A stretch of DNA of 64,000 nt, taken from positions 17,769-81,768 of the forward strand of contig CAMTUH010000011.1 in the NCBI GenBank assembly GCA_947084935.1, in the 5' to 3' direction. This document shows, piece after piece, positions 34,337 to 44,189 of the stretch (positions are counted from its first letter, which is position 1; each line of letters opens with the position of its first letter). The notes beneath the pieces were generated by a model. The model was not told the DNA's origin. It searched no databases and saw nothing but the letters and a program-made list of their open reading frames with translations. A program made the position numbers and the translations under genes. This DNA comes from CAMTUH01 sp947084935 (lineage in GTDB: Bacteria > Pseudomonadota > Gammaproteobacteria > Coxiellales > Coxiellaceae).

Positions 34337-35421
34337 GAGGAAGTTTTTCCGTTAACACTGATTTTCGCACACTCAGCAATCACGTGTTCAACCGCACTCG
34401 GCTGAGATAATTGTCGCGCACAAATCGCCATTGTCAGCAGTCGATTACGATCGTGAGCAAATTGCCGCACTAATTCAATCAAACGATCTTTCGTTAACGA
34501 TTTCTGAATCAGGATCAGCGCCGCTCCCGCTTGTTCCAAGTAACGGCTGTTATGAAATTGATGATTGTCCACTGCATACGGGTAAGGAATAAATAGAGTG
34601 GCTACCCCCACCGCAGCTACTTCACTCACGGTCAACGCACCCGCGCGGCACACGAGCAAATCAGCCCAACAATACGCACTGACCATGTCGTCAATAAAAG
34701 GACTCACTTTCGCTTCAATCGCTATTTTTTCATACGCATGTTTCACGCGTTCAAAATCCAACGGGCCTGTTTGATGCCAAATTACAACGTCATTTTTTTC
34801 AGGATAATCTGCCATCGCCACCAACATCGTGTCGTTGATCGGCCGCGCACCCTGACTTCCTCCTAAAACCAAAACGCGTAACGGCCCCAATCGATTTTCC
34901 AAACGCGTTTCAGGCAATGGAGTACCAACCAACTCTTTCCGCACTGGATTACCAGTAGTAATGACATTCCCTTTTTGCGCAAACGTACCTTGAAACGCCT
35001 GCAAAACTGACTTCGCCATTTTAGCCAGAATCCGATTGGTGAGGCCCGCAATTGCATTTTGTTCATGTATGATCAAAGGGACGTGCGCCAACCACGCCGC
35101 CACACCCGCAGGACCCGCCACGTAGCCGCCCATACCTAAGAGTACATCGGGTTTTATCTTTCTAATAAACCGGTACGCCTGTCCAATCGCCCACAGCAAT
35201 CGAAACGGTAACAATAACTTTTGAAACCCATTTTTCCGGCGAAATCCTTTGATAGATAAGTAGTCGATGGGAAATTCGCTAGGTACCAGTTTTTCTTCTA
35301 GACCCCCTCGTGCTCCCAACCAGTGCACCTCAACCCCTTGCTCGCGCAAAGCACGCGCCACCGCCAATGCAGGGAAAATATGTCCGCCGGTGCCACCGGC
35401 AGTGATCATCATTCGCTTCAT
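34333..35421 (-). CDS. murG: UDP-GlcNAc--lipid I N-acetylglucosaminyltransferase
   Basis: MurG converts lipid I to lipid II at the inner membrane face. GGTGGHIFPALAVA at the N-terminus, IIHEQNAIAGLTNR, GSQGARPIND, and CRAGALTVSEVAA are GT28 signatures. The length is 362 residues, and it starts 3 bp after ftsW. Confidence 0.97.
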   Translation of the reverse strand: MKRMMITAGGTGGHIFPALAVARALREQGVEVHWLGARGGLEEKLVPSEFPIDYLSIKGFRRKNGFQKLLLPFRLLWAIGQAYRFIRKIKPDVLLGMGGYVAGPAGVAAWLAHVPLIIHEQNAIAGLTNRILAKMAKSVLQAFQGTFAQKGNVITTGNPVRKELVGTPLPETRLENRLGPLRVLVLGGSQGARPINDTMLVAMADYPEKNDVVIWHQTGPLDFERVKHAYEKIAIEAKVSPFIDDMVSAYCWADLLVCRAGALTVSEVAAVGVATLFIPYPYAVDNHQFHNSRYLEQAGAALILIQKSLTKDRLIELVRQFAHDRNRLLTMAICARQLSQPSAVEHVIAECAKISVNGKTSS

Positions 35422-35424
35422 GAA

Positions 35425-36582
35425 TTAATACCGCACGCGGCCTTTTATGGAATTTATCTTACCATTATCCAGAACGGTCTCATAGGAAACGCGCAACATC
35501 AAGCCAATCACCAAGCAATTGATTAACATGCTGCTTCCGCCATAACTGATAAAAGGTAAAGTAAGCCCCTTGGTTGGCATAATGCCGACATTCACACCGA
35601 TGTTTATCGTCGTTTGCAGCCCCAACCACAAGGCCACCCCATACGACAGATACGCGGAAAATAAATCGTGCTTTTGTTCGGCACGTCTTCCGATCACAAA
35701 AATACGTCCAATCAACAGGACAAACAGCACTACTATAGCCAGCTCTCCCATGAGTCCCAATTCTTCGGCAATAACGGCGAATAAAAAATCCGTGTGTGCT
35801 TCGGGCAGATAAAATAATTTTTGAACGCTGTTACCCAACCCCACACCAAATAACCCACCACGGCCGAATGCGATTAATGACTGAGTTAATTGATAACCCG
35901 AGCCGAATTGATTATTCCACGGATTTAAAAACGTGGTTAACCGCTCTAATCGATAAGGAGAAAAAATCACCAATAAAGTCAGCGCCGCACCCACAAGCAG
36001 CAATAAAACAAAAAACGCCCATAAACGAACACCCGCCAAGAATAATAAAATCATATACGTGAGCGTGATCACCACCGTTGCACCAAAATCGGGTTCCAAC
36101 AACAAGAGCCCCGACATAATTAACGTTAAAATCATTGGCTTCAAAAAGCCTTTGAGCTCTTGGCGGACTTCTTCTTGATATCTTTGCAAATAACTTGCTA
36201 AATACAACACGGCGCAGAGTTTTAAGACCTCAGATACCTGCAAAGAAATAAATCCCAAATTAATCCATCGACGACTCCCGTTGACGACTTTTCCTATTCC
36301 CGGAATTAATACCGCCAGCAATAATGCCAAACTCAATAAAAACAGGATTCCACTGAACCGCTTCCACACGTGCAAAGGAATTCGTGTCGTCACCCACGCT
36401 AAGGTCAGACCCAGAAGTAAATTCATCGCTTGGCGATTAAAATAATGAAACGGATACCCGTACTGACGATCGGAAATGACCATCGAAGCGGAAGCGACCA
36501 TCAGCAGTCCAATGGCTAATAAAGACAAAGTGATAATTGCAATCCAGCGATCGTACAGCCAAAAGAAAGATTTAGAACTCAT
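35425..36582 (-). CDS. ftsW: Septal peptidoglycan glycosyltransferase FtsW
   Basis: This SEDS-family polymerase has about ten membrane helices and works with FtsI. The signature GLGNSVQKLFYLPEAHTDFLFAVIAEELG and the C-terminal LPFISYGGSSMLINC are present. The length is 385 residues. Its ATG shares a base with the murD stop. Confidence 0.96.
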   Translation of the reverse strand: MSSKSFFWLYDRWIAIITLSLLAIGLLMVASASMVISDRQYGYPFHYFNRQAMNLLLGLTLAWVTTRIPLHVWKRFSGILFLLSLALLLAVLIPGIGKVVNGSRRWINLGFISLQVSEVLKLCAVLYLASYLQRYQEEVRQELKGFLKPMILTLIMSGLLLLEPDFGATVVITLTYMILLFLAGVRLWAFFVLLLLVGAALTLLVIFSPYRLERLTTFLNPWNNQFGSGYQLTQSLIAFGRGGLFGVGLGNSVQKLFYLPEAHTDFLFAVIAEELGLMGELAIVVLFVLLIGRIFVIGRRAEQKHDLFSAYLSYGVALWLGLQTTINIGVNVGIMPTKGLTLPFISYGGSSMLINCLVIGLMLRVSYETVLDNGKINSIKGRVRY

Positions 36583-37910
36583 TAAAGCGCTTCCACGGCT
36601 TTGATAAAAGTGGTTCCGCGGTGCTCGTAGTTGGTAAACATATCAAAACTCGCGCACGCCGGGGATAATAAGACACCGTCACCCGCCATCGCCTTTCGAT
36701 AAGCGACTTCCACGGCCTCTTCCATCGATTTTGCGCGCGTGATGGGCACAACGGGTTTTAACGCTTTTTCTATGACGGGCGCATCTTCACCAATCAAAAT
36801 TAACTCCTTAACGAATTTTGATACCGATTCTTTCAAGGGAGAAAAATCGGCCCCCTTTCCTTGTCCGCCCGCAATAAGAATTAACTTGCCCGGCGTAACT
36901 TGTCCGAGACTCATAATCGCCGATATCGTAGCGCCCACGTTGGTGCCTTTTGAGTCGTTATAATAAGCCACGTTCTGATGTTTCCGAACCCATTGGCACC
37001 GATGCGGCAATCCCGAAAATTCGCGAAGAACGGATAACATCGCGTCCATCGATAACGACACCGCAGAACCCAATGCCAACGCGGCCAATGCATTTAACAA
37101 ATGATGAGGCGCCTGCAGCGGAAATTCATCGACGGCGATGAGTGGTTTTCCGCCCTGCGCCACATAAGCCAGATGATTTTTTTTCATGACTGAAAAATCA
37201 ACTTCACGATAATTATTTAATCCAAAAGATAAGGGGCGTTGTTTTCCAAATAATCCCTGCCATATCATCGGCTCATCGGCATTCACAACAGGAATTTCAC
37301 ACTGCTGATAAATACGCTGTTTGGCGAGGGTATATTCGCTCATGTTGGCGTAACGATCCAAGTGATCTTGACTGATATTTAATATGGTCGCCGTTTTCGG
37401 ACGCAACGAAAACGTGGTTTCCAACTGAAAGCTCGATAATTCCATCAGGTAATAATTCGGCTCAGGAAAGGTAATGCTTTCCAAAGCCGGATCACCGATA
37501 TTCCCACACACAGCAGCTTTTACCCCCGCTGCTCGCATCATTTCACCCACCAGCGTAGTCACAGTTGTTTTTCCATTAGACCCCGTAATAGCAATAACCG
37601 GACTTTTAATTTCTCGGGCAAATAATTCGATATCACCAATAACCGATTTACCCAGCGCCATCTGTTTAGCGATGACTGGTTCTTTTAGCGACACACCAGG
37701 ACTGACAACAATTTCGGATGCGTTATTTAATAACTCCTCAGAAAATCCACCGGTTACTACGGCGACTGTTGGAAATTCCTGAATAAACGCTTTTAATTGC
37801 GGCGGTTCTGCACGACTGTCGGTGACCGAAAAGGGAAGCTGTTTTTTCGCCAAAAACCGCGCACAGGATAGCCCCGTATCTCCTAAACCTACAATAACCA
37901 CTCTTTTCAT
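36582..37910 (-). CDS. murD: UDP-N-acetylmuramoylalanine--D-glutamate ligase
   Basis: MurD adds D-Glu to UDP-MurNAc-L-Ala. It has MKRVVIVGLGDTGLSCARFL at the start, ATP site GSNGKTTVTTLVGEM, NISQDHLDRYANM, PHRCQWV, and NDSKGTNVGAT. I start it at ATG 37910 (442 aa, GGTGGGA upstream). The open frame continues to 38252, but those 114 extra codons are translation through the inverted-repeat element 37945-38157 and do not resemble MurD. Confidence 0.96.
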   Translation of the reverse strand: MKRVVIVGLGDTGLSCARFLAKKQLPFSVTDSRAEPPQLKAFIQEFPTVAVVTGGFSEELLNNASEIVVSPGVSLKEPVIAKQMALGKSVIGDIELFAREIKSPVIAITGSNGKTTVTTLVGEMMRAAGVKAAVCGNIGDPALESITFPEPNYYLMELSSFQLETTFSLRPKTATILNISQDHLDRYANMSEYTLAKQRIYQQCEIPVVNADEPMIWQGLFGKQRPLSFGLNNYREVDFSVMKKNHLAYVAQGGKPLIAVDEFPLQAPHHLLNALAALALGSAVSLSMDAMLSVLREFSGLPHRCQWVRKHQNVAYYNDSKGTNVGATISAIMSLGQVTPGKLILIAGGQGKGADFSPLKESVSKFVKELILIGEDAPVIEKALKPVVPITRAKSMEEAVEVAYRKAMAGDGVLLSPACASFDMFTNYEHRGTTFIKAVEAL

Positions 37911-37944
37911 GTTTCCCACCAAAAACCAACTACCGTAGCACAGC

Positions 37945-38157
37945 TCCCGGCGAAAAGAGGAGCGGGTCCTTTTGCAGGCAAATAAAGCGCATGGCGAAGC
38001 GGAATTCGCATGAAGCAAAGCTTCATGCCCGCTGAGCGCCCGAGCCAATGATGGCGAGGGCAGCTTGCAAGCGGAGCATGGAATGCGCAGCGCCGCAAGG
38101 GCCAAAAGCCCGACGAGCCATTGCCGGAAAAAGGACCCGCTCCTCTTTTCGCCGGGA
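37945..38157. mobile_element. MITE-like element with perfect 29-bp terminal inverted repeats
   Basis: Positions 37945-37973 and 38129-38157 are exact reverse complements. The inverted repeat continues imperfectly outward (GTAGCA on both sides). An 8-bp direct repeat CTACCGTA flanks it symmetrically 7 bp outside each end (37930-37937 and 38165-38172). The interior has a perfect 9-bp hairpin GCATGAAGC/GCTTCATGC (38008-38028). No transposase is encoded. It occupies the mraY-murD gap; related copies are at 48455-48565 and 63874-64000. Confidence 0.8.
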
Positions 38158-38164
38158 ACTACTG

Positions 38165-39250
38165 CTACCGTAACTTCAGCGTCGCCAACCCACACAAAAC
38201 CAAAATAAACGTAATAATCCAAAACCGAACAATAACGCGCGGTTCTGGCCAACCTTTCAACTCAAAGTGATGGTGCAGAGGCGCCATACGAAACAAGCGT
38301 TTCCCGTGTGTTAATTTAAAATAACCCACTTGCAAAATTACCGACACGGTTTCAGCCACAAAAATACCGCCCATCAATAATAATACTAACTCTTGACGAA
38401 CCATAACGGCGATAACACCCAACGCCGCGCCCAAACCCAACGACCCCACGTCTCCCATAAAAACCATCGCCGGATAAGTGTTGTACCACAGAAACCCAAG
38501 CCCCGCCCCCACGATGGCACTGCAAAAAACAGCCACTTCACCCACGCCCGGTATATACGGAATTGTCAAATACTCCGCAAAAACATGATTCCCCGTTAAA
38601 TAAGCGAATACTCCTAGCGCACCGCCAATCATCACCGTTGGCATCAACGCAAGACCATCTAAACCATCCGTTAAATTAACCGCATTACTGCTGCCCACAA
38701 TCACGAAATACACCCAGGGAATATAAAACCACCCCAGCGACAAAGCGACATTTTTACAAAAGGGAATGATGAGTTGATGTTCCGCGCTCACGGTCGCGCT
38801 GAAATACAAGTAAACGGCCGCAACAACGCCTACAAGCGATTGCAACAAAAATTTCGAGCGCGCGGATAATCCTTTGCTGTTTCGCTTAATGACTTTTCGA
38901 TAATCATCGATGTATCCAATAACGCCAAAGGCTACAGTCACCAATAAAGCCACCCACACAAATCGACTGGACAAATCACCCCACAACAAAATACTAATCG
39001 CGATAGCCATAATAATTAAAGTGCCCCCCATCGTGGGCGTGCCGGTTTTTTTCAAATGCGTTTGCGGGCCATCGCTACGCACCATCTGTCCAATTTGCAA
39101 AGAGACTAGGCGCTTAATAAAAGGAGGACTGAATACCAGTACGATAATCAACGAAGTCAGTGCGCTGACGATCGAACGAAAAGTCAGGTATTGGAAAACA
39201 CGCAAAACGTGTAAATAATTACTGAGCAGATGCGTTAACCACAGCAACAT
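38165..39250 (-). CDS. mraY: Phospho-N-acetylmuramoyl-pentapeptide transferase
   Basis: MraY makes lipid I from UDP-MurNAc-pentapeptide and undecaprenyl phosphate. About ten membrane helices occur in 361 residues. Signatures are GDLSSRFVWVAL, DDYRKVIKRNSKGLSARSKF, NLTDGLDGLA, and MAPLHHHFELKGWPE. The stop codon falls inside the 8-bp direct repeat that flanks the MITE-like element. Confidence 0.97.
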   Translation of the reverse strand: MLLWLTHLLSNYLHVLRVFQYLTFRSIVSALTSLIIVLVFSPPFIKRLVSLQIGQMVRSDGPQTHLKKTGTPTMGGTLIIMAIAISILLWGDLSSRFVWVALLVTVAFGVIGYIDDYRKVIKRNSKGLSARSKFLLQSLVGVVAAVYLYFSATVSAEHQLIIPFCKNVALSLGWFYIPWVYFVIVGSSNAVNLTDGLDGLALMPTVMIGGALGVFAYLTGNHVFAEYLTIPYIPGVGEVAVFCSAIVGAGLGFLWYNTYPAMVFMGDVGSLGLGAALGVIAVMVRQELVLLLMGGIFVAETVSVILQVGYFKLTHGKRLFRMAPLHHHFELKGWPEPRVIVRFWIITFILVLCGLATLKLR

Positions 39251-39252
39251 CG

Positions 39253-40602
39253 CTAATCCTCTAACAACGCCTGGGTGACTTTATTCATCCCCATGGACTT
39301 CGATCCCTTCACCAGTACGGTTGCATTTTCATGCAAATAATCTTTGAGCGCCTTCACCAACTCATCTTGCGTATCAAAATGATACGCGTGATTGCCAAAA
39401 GCTTGCGCGGCATAACGGCTGTGTGCACCATAACAATATAAACGAGTAATGCCAGAACGCAACGCCTCTTCACCAATTGATTGATGAAATTGATCCGTGC
39501 CTTCTCCCAGCTCCAACATATCGCCGAAAACCAATACCGAATCGCCCGCACACCCGGCCAGCACTTTTATCGCGGCGGTAACGGACGAGGGATTAGCGTT
39601 GTAACTGTCGTCGATAATCGTGCAGCCGTTATAGCCTTTACGCTCGACTAAACGCCCCTTCACCGGGGCAACACTTTCTAACCCAGCTTTTATTGACTCA
39701 ATAGGTACGTCTAACGTAACGGCTGCTGTCGCAGCCGCCAGCGCGTTACTGATATTATGCTCACCCATCAAAGGTAAATGCACTTCCATTTCACCCGTTG
39801 GCAAAACTAATTGAAATCGGGGACGGCCTTTATCGTCGGCACGAATGCCGCTGGCCATGACATCCGCTGAATGGTGAATCCCAAACGTCAACAAGGGTCG
39901 AGAACCCAGTAAACTTCGCCACAATGCCGCATAGCGATCATCGTTATTAATAATCGCGCAACCGTCTTGCTCCAATCCTCGAAATATTTCTCCTTTAGCA
40001 CACGCCACACCTTCCAAATCACCAAAACCTTCCAAATGAGCCGGGCCCGCATTCGTGATGATGGCCACGGCAGGTTTTACTAAATGCGTTAAATAAGCAA
40101 TCTCCCCCGGATGATTCGCGCCCATTTCAATAACGGCGAAATCGTGCTCCGGTTGAAGCCGCAATAAGGTCAACGGCACACCGATATCATTATTAAAGCT
40201 ACTTTCGCTAGCGAGCACATTCCCGCATTGACGAAAGATACTGGCCAACAACGCGCGCGTAGTTGTTTTGCCACAACTTCCCGTGACCGCAATAATAGGG
40301 ATATTTATCTGTTCCCGATGATAAGCCGCTAATTCGGCAAGCGCCAATTTCGAATCGTTGACGCGGATGAGTGATAACGGCGCTTCAACCACATCGCTCA
40401 CAATAGCGGCTACTGCACCTCGCTCTGCGGCTTGTTCTATAAAATCGTGCGCATCAAAATTAGGTCCCCGCAGAGCAATAAACAATTCACCGGGTTTAAT
40501 CGTGCGCGTGTCAGTACTGACGGACACCACATCGGCGTCGGGACCGTGCAGGCGCGCCCCTAACCGATCAGCAATGTGAGAGAGCTTCATTTTCTCGTCC
40601 AT
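39253..40602 (-). CDS. murF: UDP-N-acetylmuramoyl-tripeptide--D-Ala-D-Ala ligase
   Basis: MurF adds D-Ala-D-Ala to the UDP-tripeptide. It has an N-terminal Mur domain with VSTDTRTIKPGELFIALRG, ATP site GSCGKTTTRALLA, NEIG-like EMGANHPGEIAYLT, and IIDDSYNANPSSV. The length is 449 residues. The start overlaps murE by 16 bp. Confidence 0.97.
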   Translation of the reverse strand: MDEKMKLSHIADRLGARLHGPDADVVSVSTDTRTIKPGELFIALRGPNFDAHDFIEQAAERGAVAAIVSDVVEAPLSLIRVNDSKLALAELAAYHREQINIPIIAVTGSCGKTTTRALLASIFRQCGNVLASESSFNNDIGVPLTLLRLQPEHDFAVIEMGANHPGEIAYLTHLVKPAVAIITNAGPAHLEGFGDLEGVACAKGEIFRGLEQDGCAIINNDDRYAALWRSLLGSRPLLTFGIHHSADVMASGIRADDKGRPRFQLVLPTGEMEVHLPLMGEHNISNALAAATAAVTLDVPIESIKAGLESVAPVKGRLVERKGYNGCTIIDDSYNANPSSVTAAIKVLAGCAGDSVLVFGDMLELGEGTDQFHQSIGEEALRSGITRLYCYGAHSRYAAQAFGNHAYHFDTQDELVKALKDYLHENATVLVKGSKSMGMNKVTQALLED

Positions 40603-42071
40603 TTATCTAGGGATCTTTTCACGACGATGGCATCATCAAATGGGGTTATTTTATCTCCGACCACCTGAGTGGTTTCATGCCCTTTTCCTGCAATTAAAAC
40701 GATATCACCAATCACCGCTTTTTGCACGGCATATTGGATAGCTGAATCACGATCCAATTCCACCGTCACCGACGCAACGCGTTTAAGACCGACCTGCATG
40801 TCTCGAATAATATTCATCGGCGGTTCTGAACGCGGATTATCATTAGTCAAAATAACGTGATCGGCAAAGCGTTCGGCAATGGCGGCCATTTGCGGTCGTT
40901 TGCCTTTATCCCGATCTCCACCACAACCAATAACACCAATCAGCTTACCGTGACAGTGCTCGCGAAGTGCGGTTAATGCTTTCTCTAACGCATCCGGCGT
41001 GTGCGCATAATCCACAACCACCAGCGGTTTATCCGCACCACCAAAACACTGCATGCGTCCCTTTACCGTTGTTAACTGCGACAATTCCGATAGCGCCGCG
41101 GAAAGCGGAACGTTCAACAACCCCAAAACACTCAACACGGCCAGTAAATTACTGATATTAAAGCGTCCCAACAAAGTCGTCGTCAGTTCACCTTCCCCCC
41201 ACGGCGTGCTGACTTCAACGCGGAACCCGTTCGGCATCGAGCTGATTTTTTTCGCTGAAACGGATGGAACGTCGTTTGATCGCTCCGTTGTTGAATAAGC
41301 CACAAGACTCAGTTTATCGCGATAATCATGGATGATTTTTCGGCCGAGCGCGTCGTCCGCATTCACCACGCCGCAACGCAATCCGGGTTGCTGAAACAGC
41401 AATTCTTTCGCGCGCGCGTAATTTTCCATGCTTTTGTGATAATCCAAATGATCTCGCGATAATTGCGTCAATACCGCCGCAGTAAAATGCACTCCTTGCA
41501 CGCGGTGTTGATCTAAAGCGTGCGAAGAAACTTCCATGGCAATGGCTTTTGCGCCTTGCGCGTGCATGTCTGCAAACGCCCGTTGCAATTGTATGGGATC
41601 CGGCGTGGTATAATCCGTTTTTTGCAAATCCGGCAAGAAGCCGTAACCCAAAGTACCTACCACACCACAAGGAATATTTTGTGATTGTAATGCTTGAGCA
41701 ATAAATTGCGTACACGACGTTTTCCCATTAGTCCCCGTGACACCAATAATATTCATTTTTTCTGAAGGGTTCCCGTAAAAACGGGCCGCGATTTCTCCGA
41801 TGCAGTGTTGCAACTTTGCGATGGGAATTATTGGAATGGTTGTTTGCACCGTTGGTTGATAGTGTTCTGCCTCACATACGATGGCAGCGGCTTTCTTCTC
41901 AACGGCGTCGTGAAAATACCGTCGACCGTCCGTACGCAATCCCGGATAAGCGAGGAAAAGATCGCCAGCGATTATTTTCCGGCTGTCGTCCTGCACACCC
42001 GTAACGGCGATATCGGGAATCGGCTCTTGGGCCAGTCCTTTTAATAGAGGTTTCAAATGCACCGTGTTCAT
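40587..42071 (-). CDS. murE: UDP-MurNAc-L-Ala-D-Glu--meso-DAP ligase
   Basis: MurE adds the third stem residue. ATP site GTNGKTSCTQFIAQ and the substrate motif DNPR (ILTNDNPRSEPP) indicate meso-diaminopimelate, not lysine. The length is 494 residues. A 460-bp non-coding stretch separates it from ftsI upstream, so it may have its own promoter. Confidence 0.97.
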   Translation of the reverse strand: MNTVHLKPLLKGLAQEPIPDIAVTGVQDDSRKIIAGDLFLAYPGLRTDGRRYFHDAVEKKAAAIVCEAEHYQPTVQTTIPIIPIAKLQHCIGEIAARFYGNPSEKMNIIGVTGTNGKTSCTQFIAQALQSQNIPCGVVGTLGYGFLPDLQKTDYTTPDPIQLQRAFADMHAQGAKAIAMEVSSHALDQHRVQGVHFTAAVLTQLSRDHLDYHKSMENYARAKELLFQQPGLRCGVVNADDALGRKIIHDYRDKLSLVAYSTTERSNDVPSVSAKKISSMPNGFRVEVSTPWGEGELTTTLLGRFNISNLLAVLSVLGLLNVPLSAALSELSQLTTVKGRMQCFGGADKPLVVVDYAHTPDALEKALTALREHCHGKLIGVIGCGGDRDKGKRPQMAAIAERFADHVILTNDNPRSEPPMNIIRDMQVGLKRVASVTVELDRDSAIQYAVQKAVIGDIVLIAGKGHETTQVVGDKITPFDDAIVVKRSLDKWTRK

Positions 42072-42531
42072 GCCCAGATTATAAAGCAGTCAATACCGTA
42101 GTGAAACGGGCCTGGCATGATGCCAATAAACATACTATACTCTAACGTAGAGACGGATTTCCCAGTATTGCTAACTGAATCAACATGTTAAGTTGAAGCG
42201 GTCAGTTTGTCAAAACGGTGTGCCTCGCCCCCAAACCGGGTGAGCCTGATGTTTTGCATAGATCGCCACGGTTGTGAGATTTGGGTTCGTGTCTAGAATA
42301 CCGGGGATTCGTCTCGTTATAACGCTTCCTGAAATAAATTCCCCCACCGCAATGGCCTTAAAAACAAGTGGAATGGGTATATTTATTCATGATGCAACCA
42401 CATTCGAAGTACTTTGACAATTTTTTGTCTATTTGAGTGGCATTTTTAATGCCTTCAGAACTTCTTCAGCTAAATCTGAAAATCGAATAGGAATAACGTG
42501 AATATATTTGGCGGAATGACGCAAACTAGAT
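42072..42531. other. 460-bp intergenic region between ftsI and murE
   Basis: No convincing gene was found. On the minus strand a stretch reads LRHSAKYIHVIPIRFSDLAE and continues EVLKALKMPLK before a stop at 42434 but has no proper start or ribosome site; it may be a gene remnant. A small inverted repeat GGCATT/AATGCC (42441-42455) lacks a following T run. The gap is unusually long for this otherwise overlapping gene cluster. Confidence 0.5.
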
Positions 42532-44184
42532 TCAGGGATTATTTAAACCATCGGGTGGAATATCTAAAATCCTCAATGCGCTGCTCATGACTTTTGCGAA
42601 TACGGGTGCCGCCACCAGTCCTCCAAAATGTTCGCCCTTGGGATCGCGAATAACCACGGCTACAACCAATTCGGGATTACTCACGGGAGCAATGCCAACA
42701 AAAGAAGACATATATTGGTTTTTATCATAGCCGTTGGGGCCTGCAATGTACGCCGTTCCGGTTTTTCCCGCCACGCGATAACCCACGATACTCGCGCGTG
42801 TTCCAGTCCCCTTTTTTACCACGGTTTCTAACATGCTAATTACCGCCTGCGCGACGTTTTTCGGTAACACGCGAACACCTGCTGGAGTTTCCGGTAATTT
42901 CACGAGTGAAACGGGCTTTTTAACCCCCCCACTCGCCAAGATCGCGTATGCCTGCGCTAACTGTACAGTCGTCACCGCAAGCCCATAGCCGTAGGCGGAT
43001 GTCGCAATCACGCTCGGAAACCAGCTTTCCTGTGGCACCAACGAACCATCGGATTCACCGGGAAAACCACTGCGCGTACGCGTACCGAATCCCATTAAAC
43101 GCAACAAATCCCAATACCGTTTCGGCTCCAACGACAATAATATTTTCGCCGCAGCAATGTTGCTGGATTTCTGCAGTAATTGCGTCAGCGTTACTACGCC
43201 GTAGTTTAAATCATCGCGAATGGTGTAACCGCCGACGCGCATCCAGCCGGGATTCGCATCAATAGTAGAATTTATCGTGTATTTTCCGCTTTCTAAAGCT
43301 AAGGCAATCGTAAAAGGCTTAATCACCGAACCCGGCTCAAATTGATCGGTAACGGCGCGATTGCGATACCGTGAATCGTGCGATCTCGGACGATTGTTCG
43401 GATTATACGACGGCTGATTCACCATCGCTAAAATTTCGCCGGTTTTGGCGTTTAGCACCACAATCGAACCGGCATTCGCGCGGTATTGTTCAACGGTTTC
43501 TTTGAGCGCGCGATAAGCCGCGTATTGAATGCGGTGATCCATGCTCAGCGTTAAATCGTGGCCTTGAACCGGTTTTTTCACCAACGCCACGTTCGCAACA
43601 ACACGACCTAAGCGATCAATCAATACTTCTTTTTCTCCGGGGATACCGGCCAACCATTGATTATAAGCCAGCTCCAATCCTTCCTGACCGTGATCGTCCA
43701 CGTTCGTTATTCCCAGCACGTGCGCCGTAATATCACCTTCGGGATAATAACGACGATACTCCCGCTGTAAAAAAACACCAGGAATTTGCAGTGCTTTCAC
43801 ACGCTCGCCGACGTAAGGAGGATTACCGCGCTTGAGATAAATAAACTGACGATCATTGGGTTTCTCCGAATGATTTTCAATAAACGAAATAGGAAGGTTT
43901 AGAATTTGCGACAGCGTACGTAATTGCAAAGAATCGGCTTGGAACAATTGGGGATTAACCCATACTGAGTCGACTGGGGTGCTGATGGCTAACGGCGACC
44001 CCAGTCGGTCAGTAATCATGCCGCGATAAGCCGGAATATTAACGACACGGAGGATCCTCGCCTTACTTTGTCTCAGTAAAAAGGATCTATCCAGGATGTT
44101 TAAATCGATCAAACGCCATAATAATCCGGCTATCGCAACGCACAACAACAACCATAAAGTAATTAATCGCCACGAGGCTCGCAC
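42532..44184 (-). CDS. ftsI: Septal peptidoglycan transpeptidase FtsI (PBP3)
   Basis: FtsI is a class B penicillin-binding protein. It has one membrane helix (about 8-28), a pedestal domain, and a transpeptidase domain with the active-site Ser in EPGSVIKPF (SxxK), KSSNIAAAK (SxN), and AGKTGTAYIAG (KTG). The length is 550 residues. The start is GTG at 44184 with AAGG 8 nt upstream, 5 bp after ftsL. Confidence 0.96.
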   Translation of the reverse strand: MRASWRLITLWLLLCVAIAGLLWRLIDLNILDRSFLLRQSKARILRVVNIPAYRGMITDRLGSPLAISTPVDSVWVNPQLFQADSLQLRTLSQILNLPISFIENHSEKPNDRQFIYLKRGNPPYVGERVKALQIPGVFLQREYRRYYPEGDITAHVLGITNVDDHGQEGLELAYNQWLAGIPGEKEVLIDRLGRVVANVALVKKPVQGHDLTLSMDHRIQYAAYRALKETVEQYRANAGSIVVLNAKTGEILAMVNQPSYNPNNRPRSHDSRYRNRAVTDQFEPGSVIKPFTIALALESGKYTINSTIDANPGWMRVGGYTIRDDLNYGVVTLTQLLQKSSNIAAAKILLSLEPKRYWDLLRLMGFGTRTRSGFPGESDGSLVPQESWFPSVIATSAYGYGLAVTTVQLAQAYAILASGGVKKPVSLVKLPETPAGVRVLPKNVAQAVISMLETVVKKGTGTRASIVGYRVAGKTGTAYIAGPNGYDKNQYMSSFVGIAPVSNPELVVAVVIRDPKGEHFGGLVAAPVFAKVMSSALRILDIPPDGLNNP

Positions 44185-44189
44185 GCGTT

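Noticed and set aside
37911..38252. 114-codon N-terminal extension of MurD
   Set aside because: It is translation through the inverted-repeat element; MurD homology begins exactly at ATG 37910, which has its own ribosome site, and a similar peptide appears in the repeat copy at the window end.
42434..42538. Possible micro-protein in the ftsI-murE gap
   Set aside because: No standard start codon with a ribosome site; kept only as a possible remnant.
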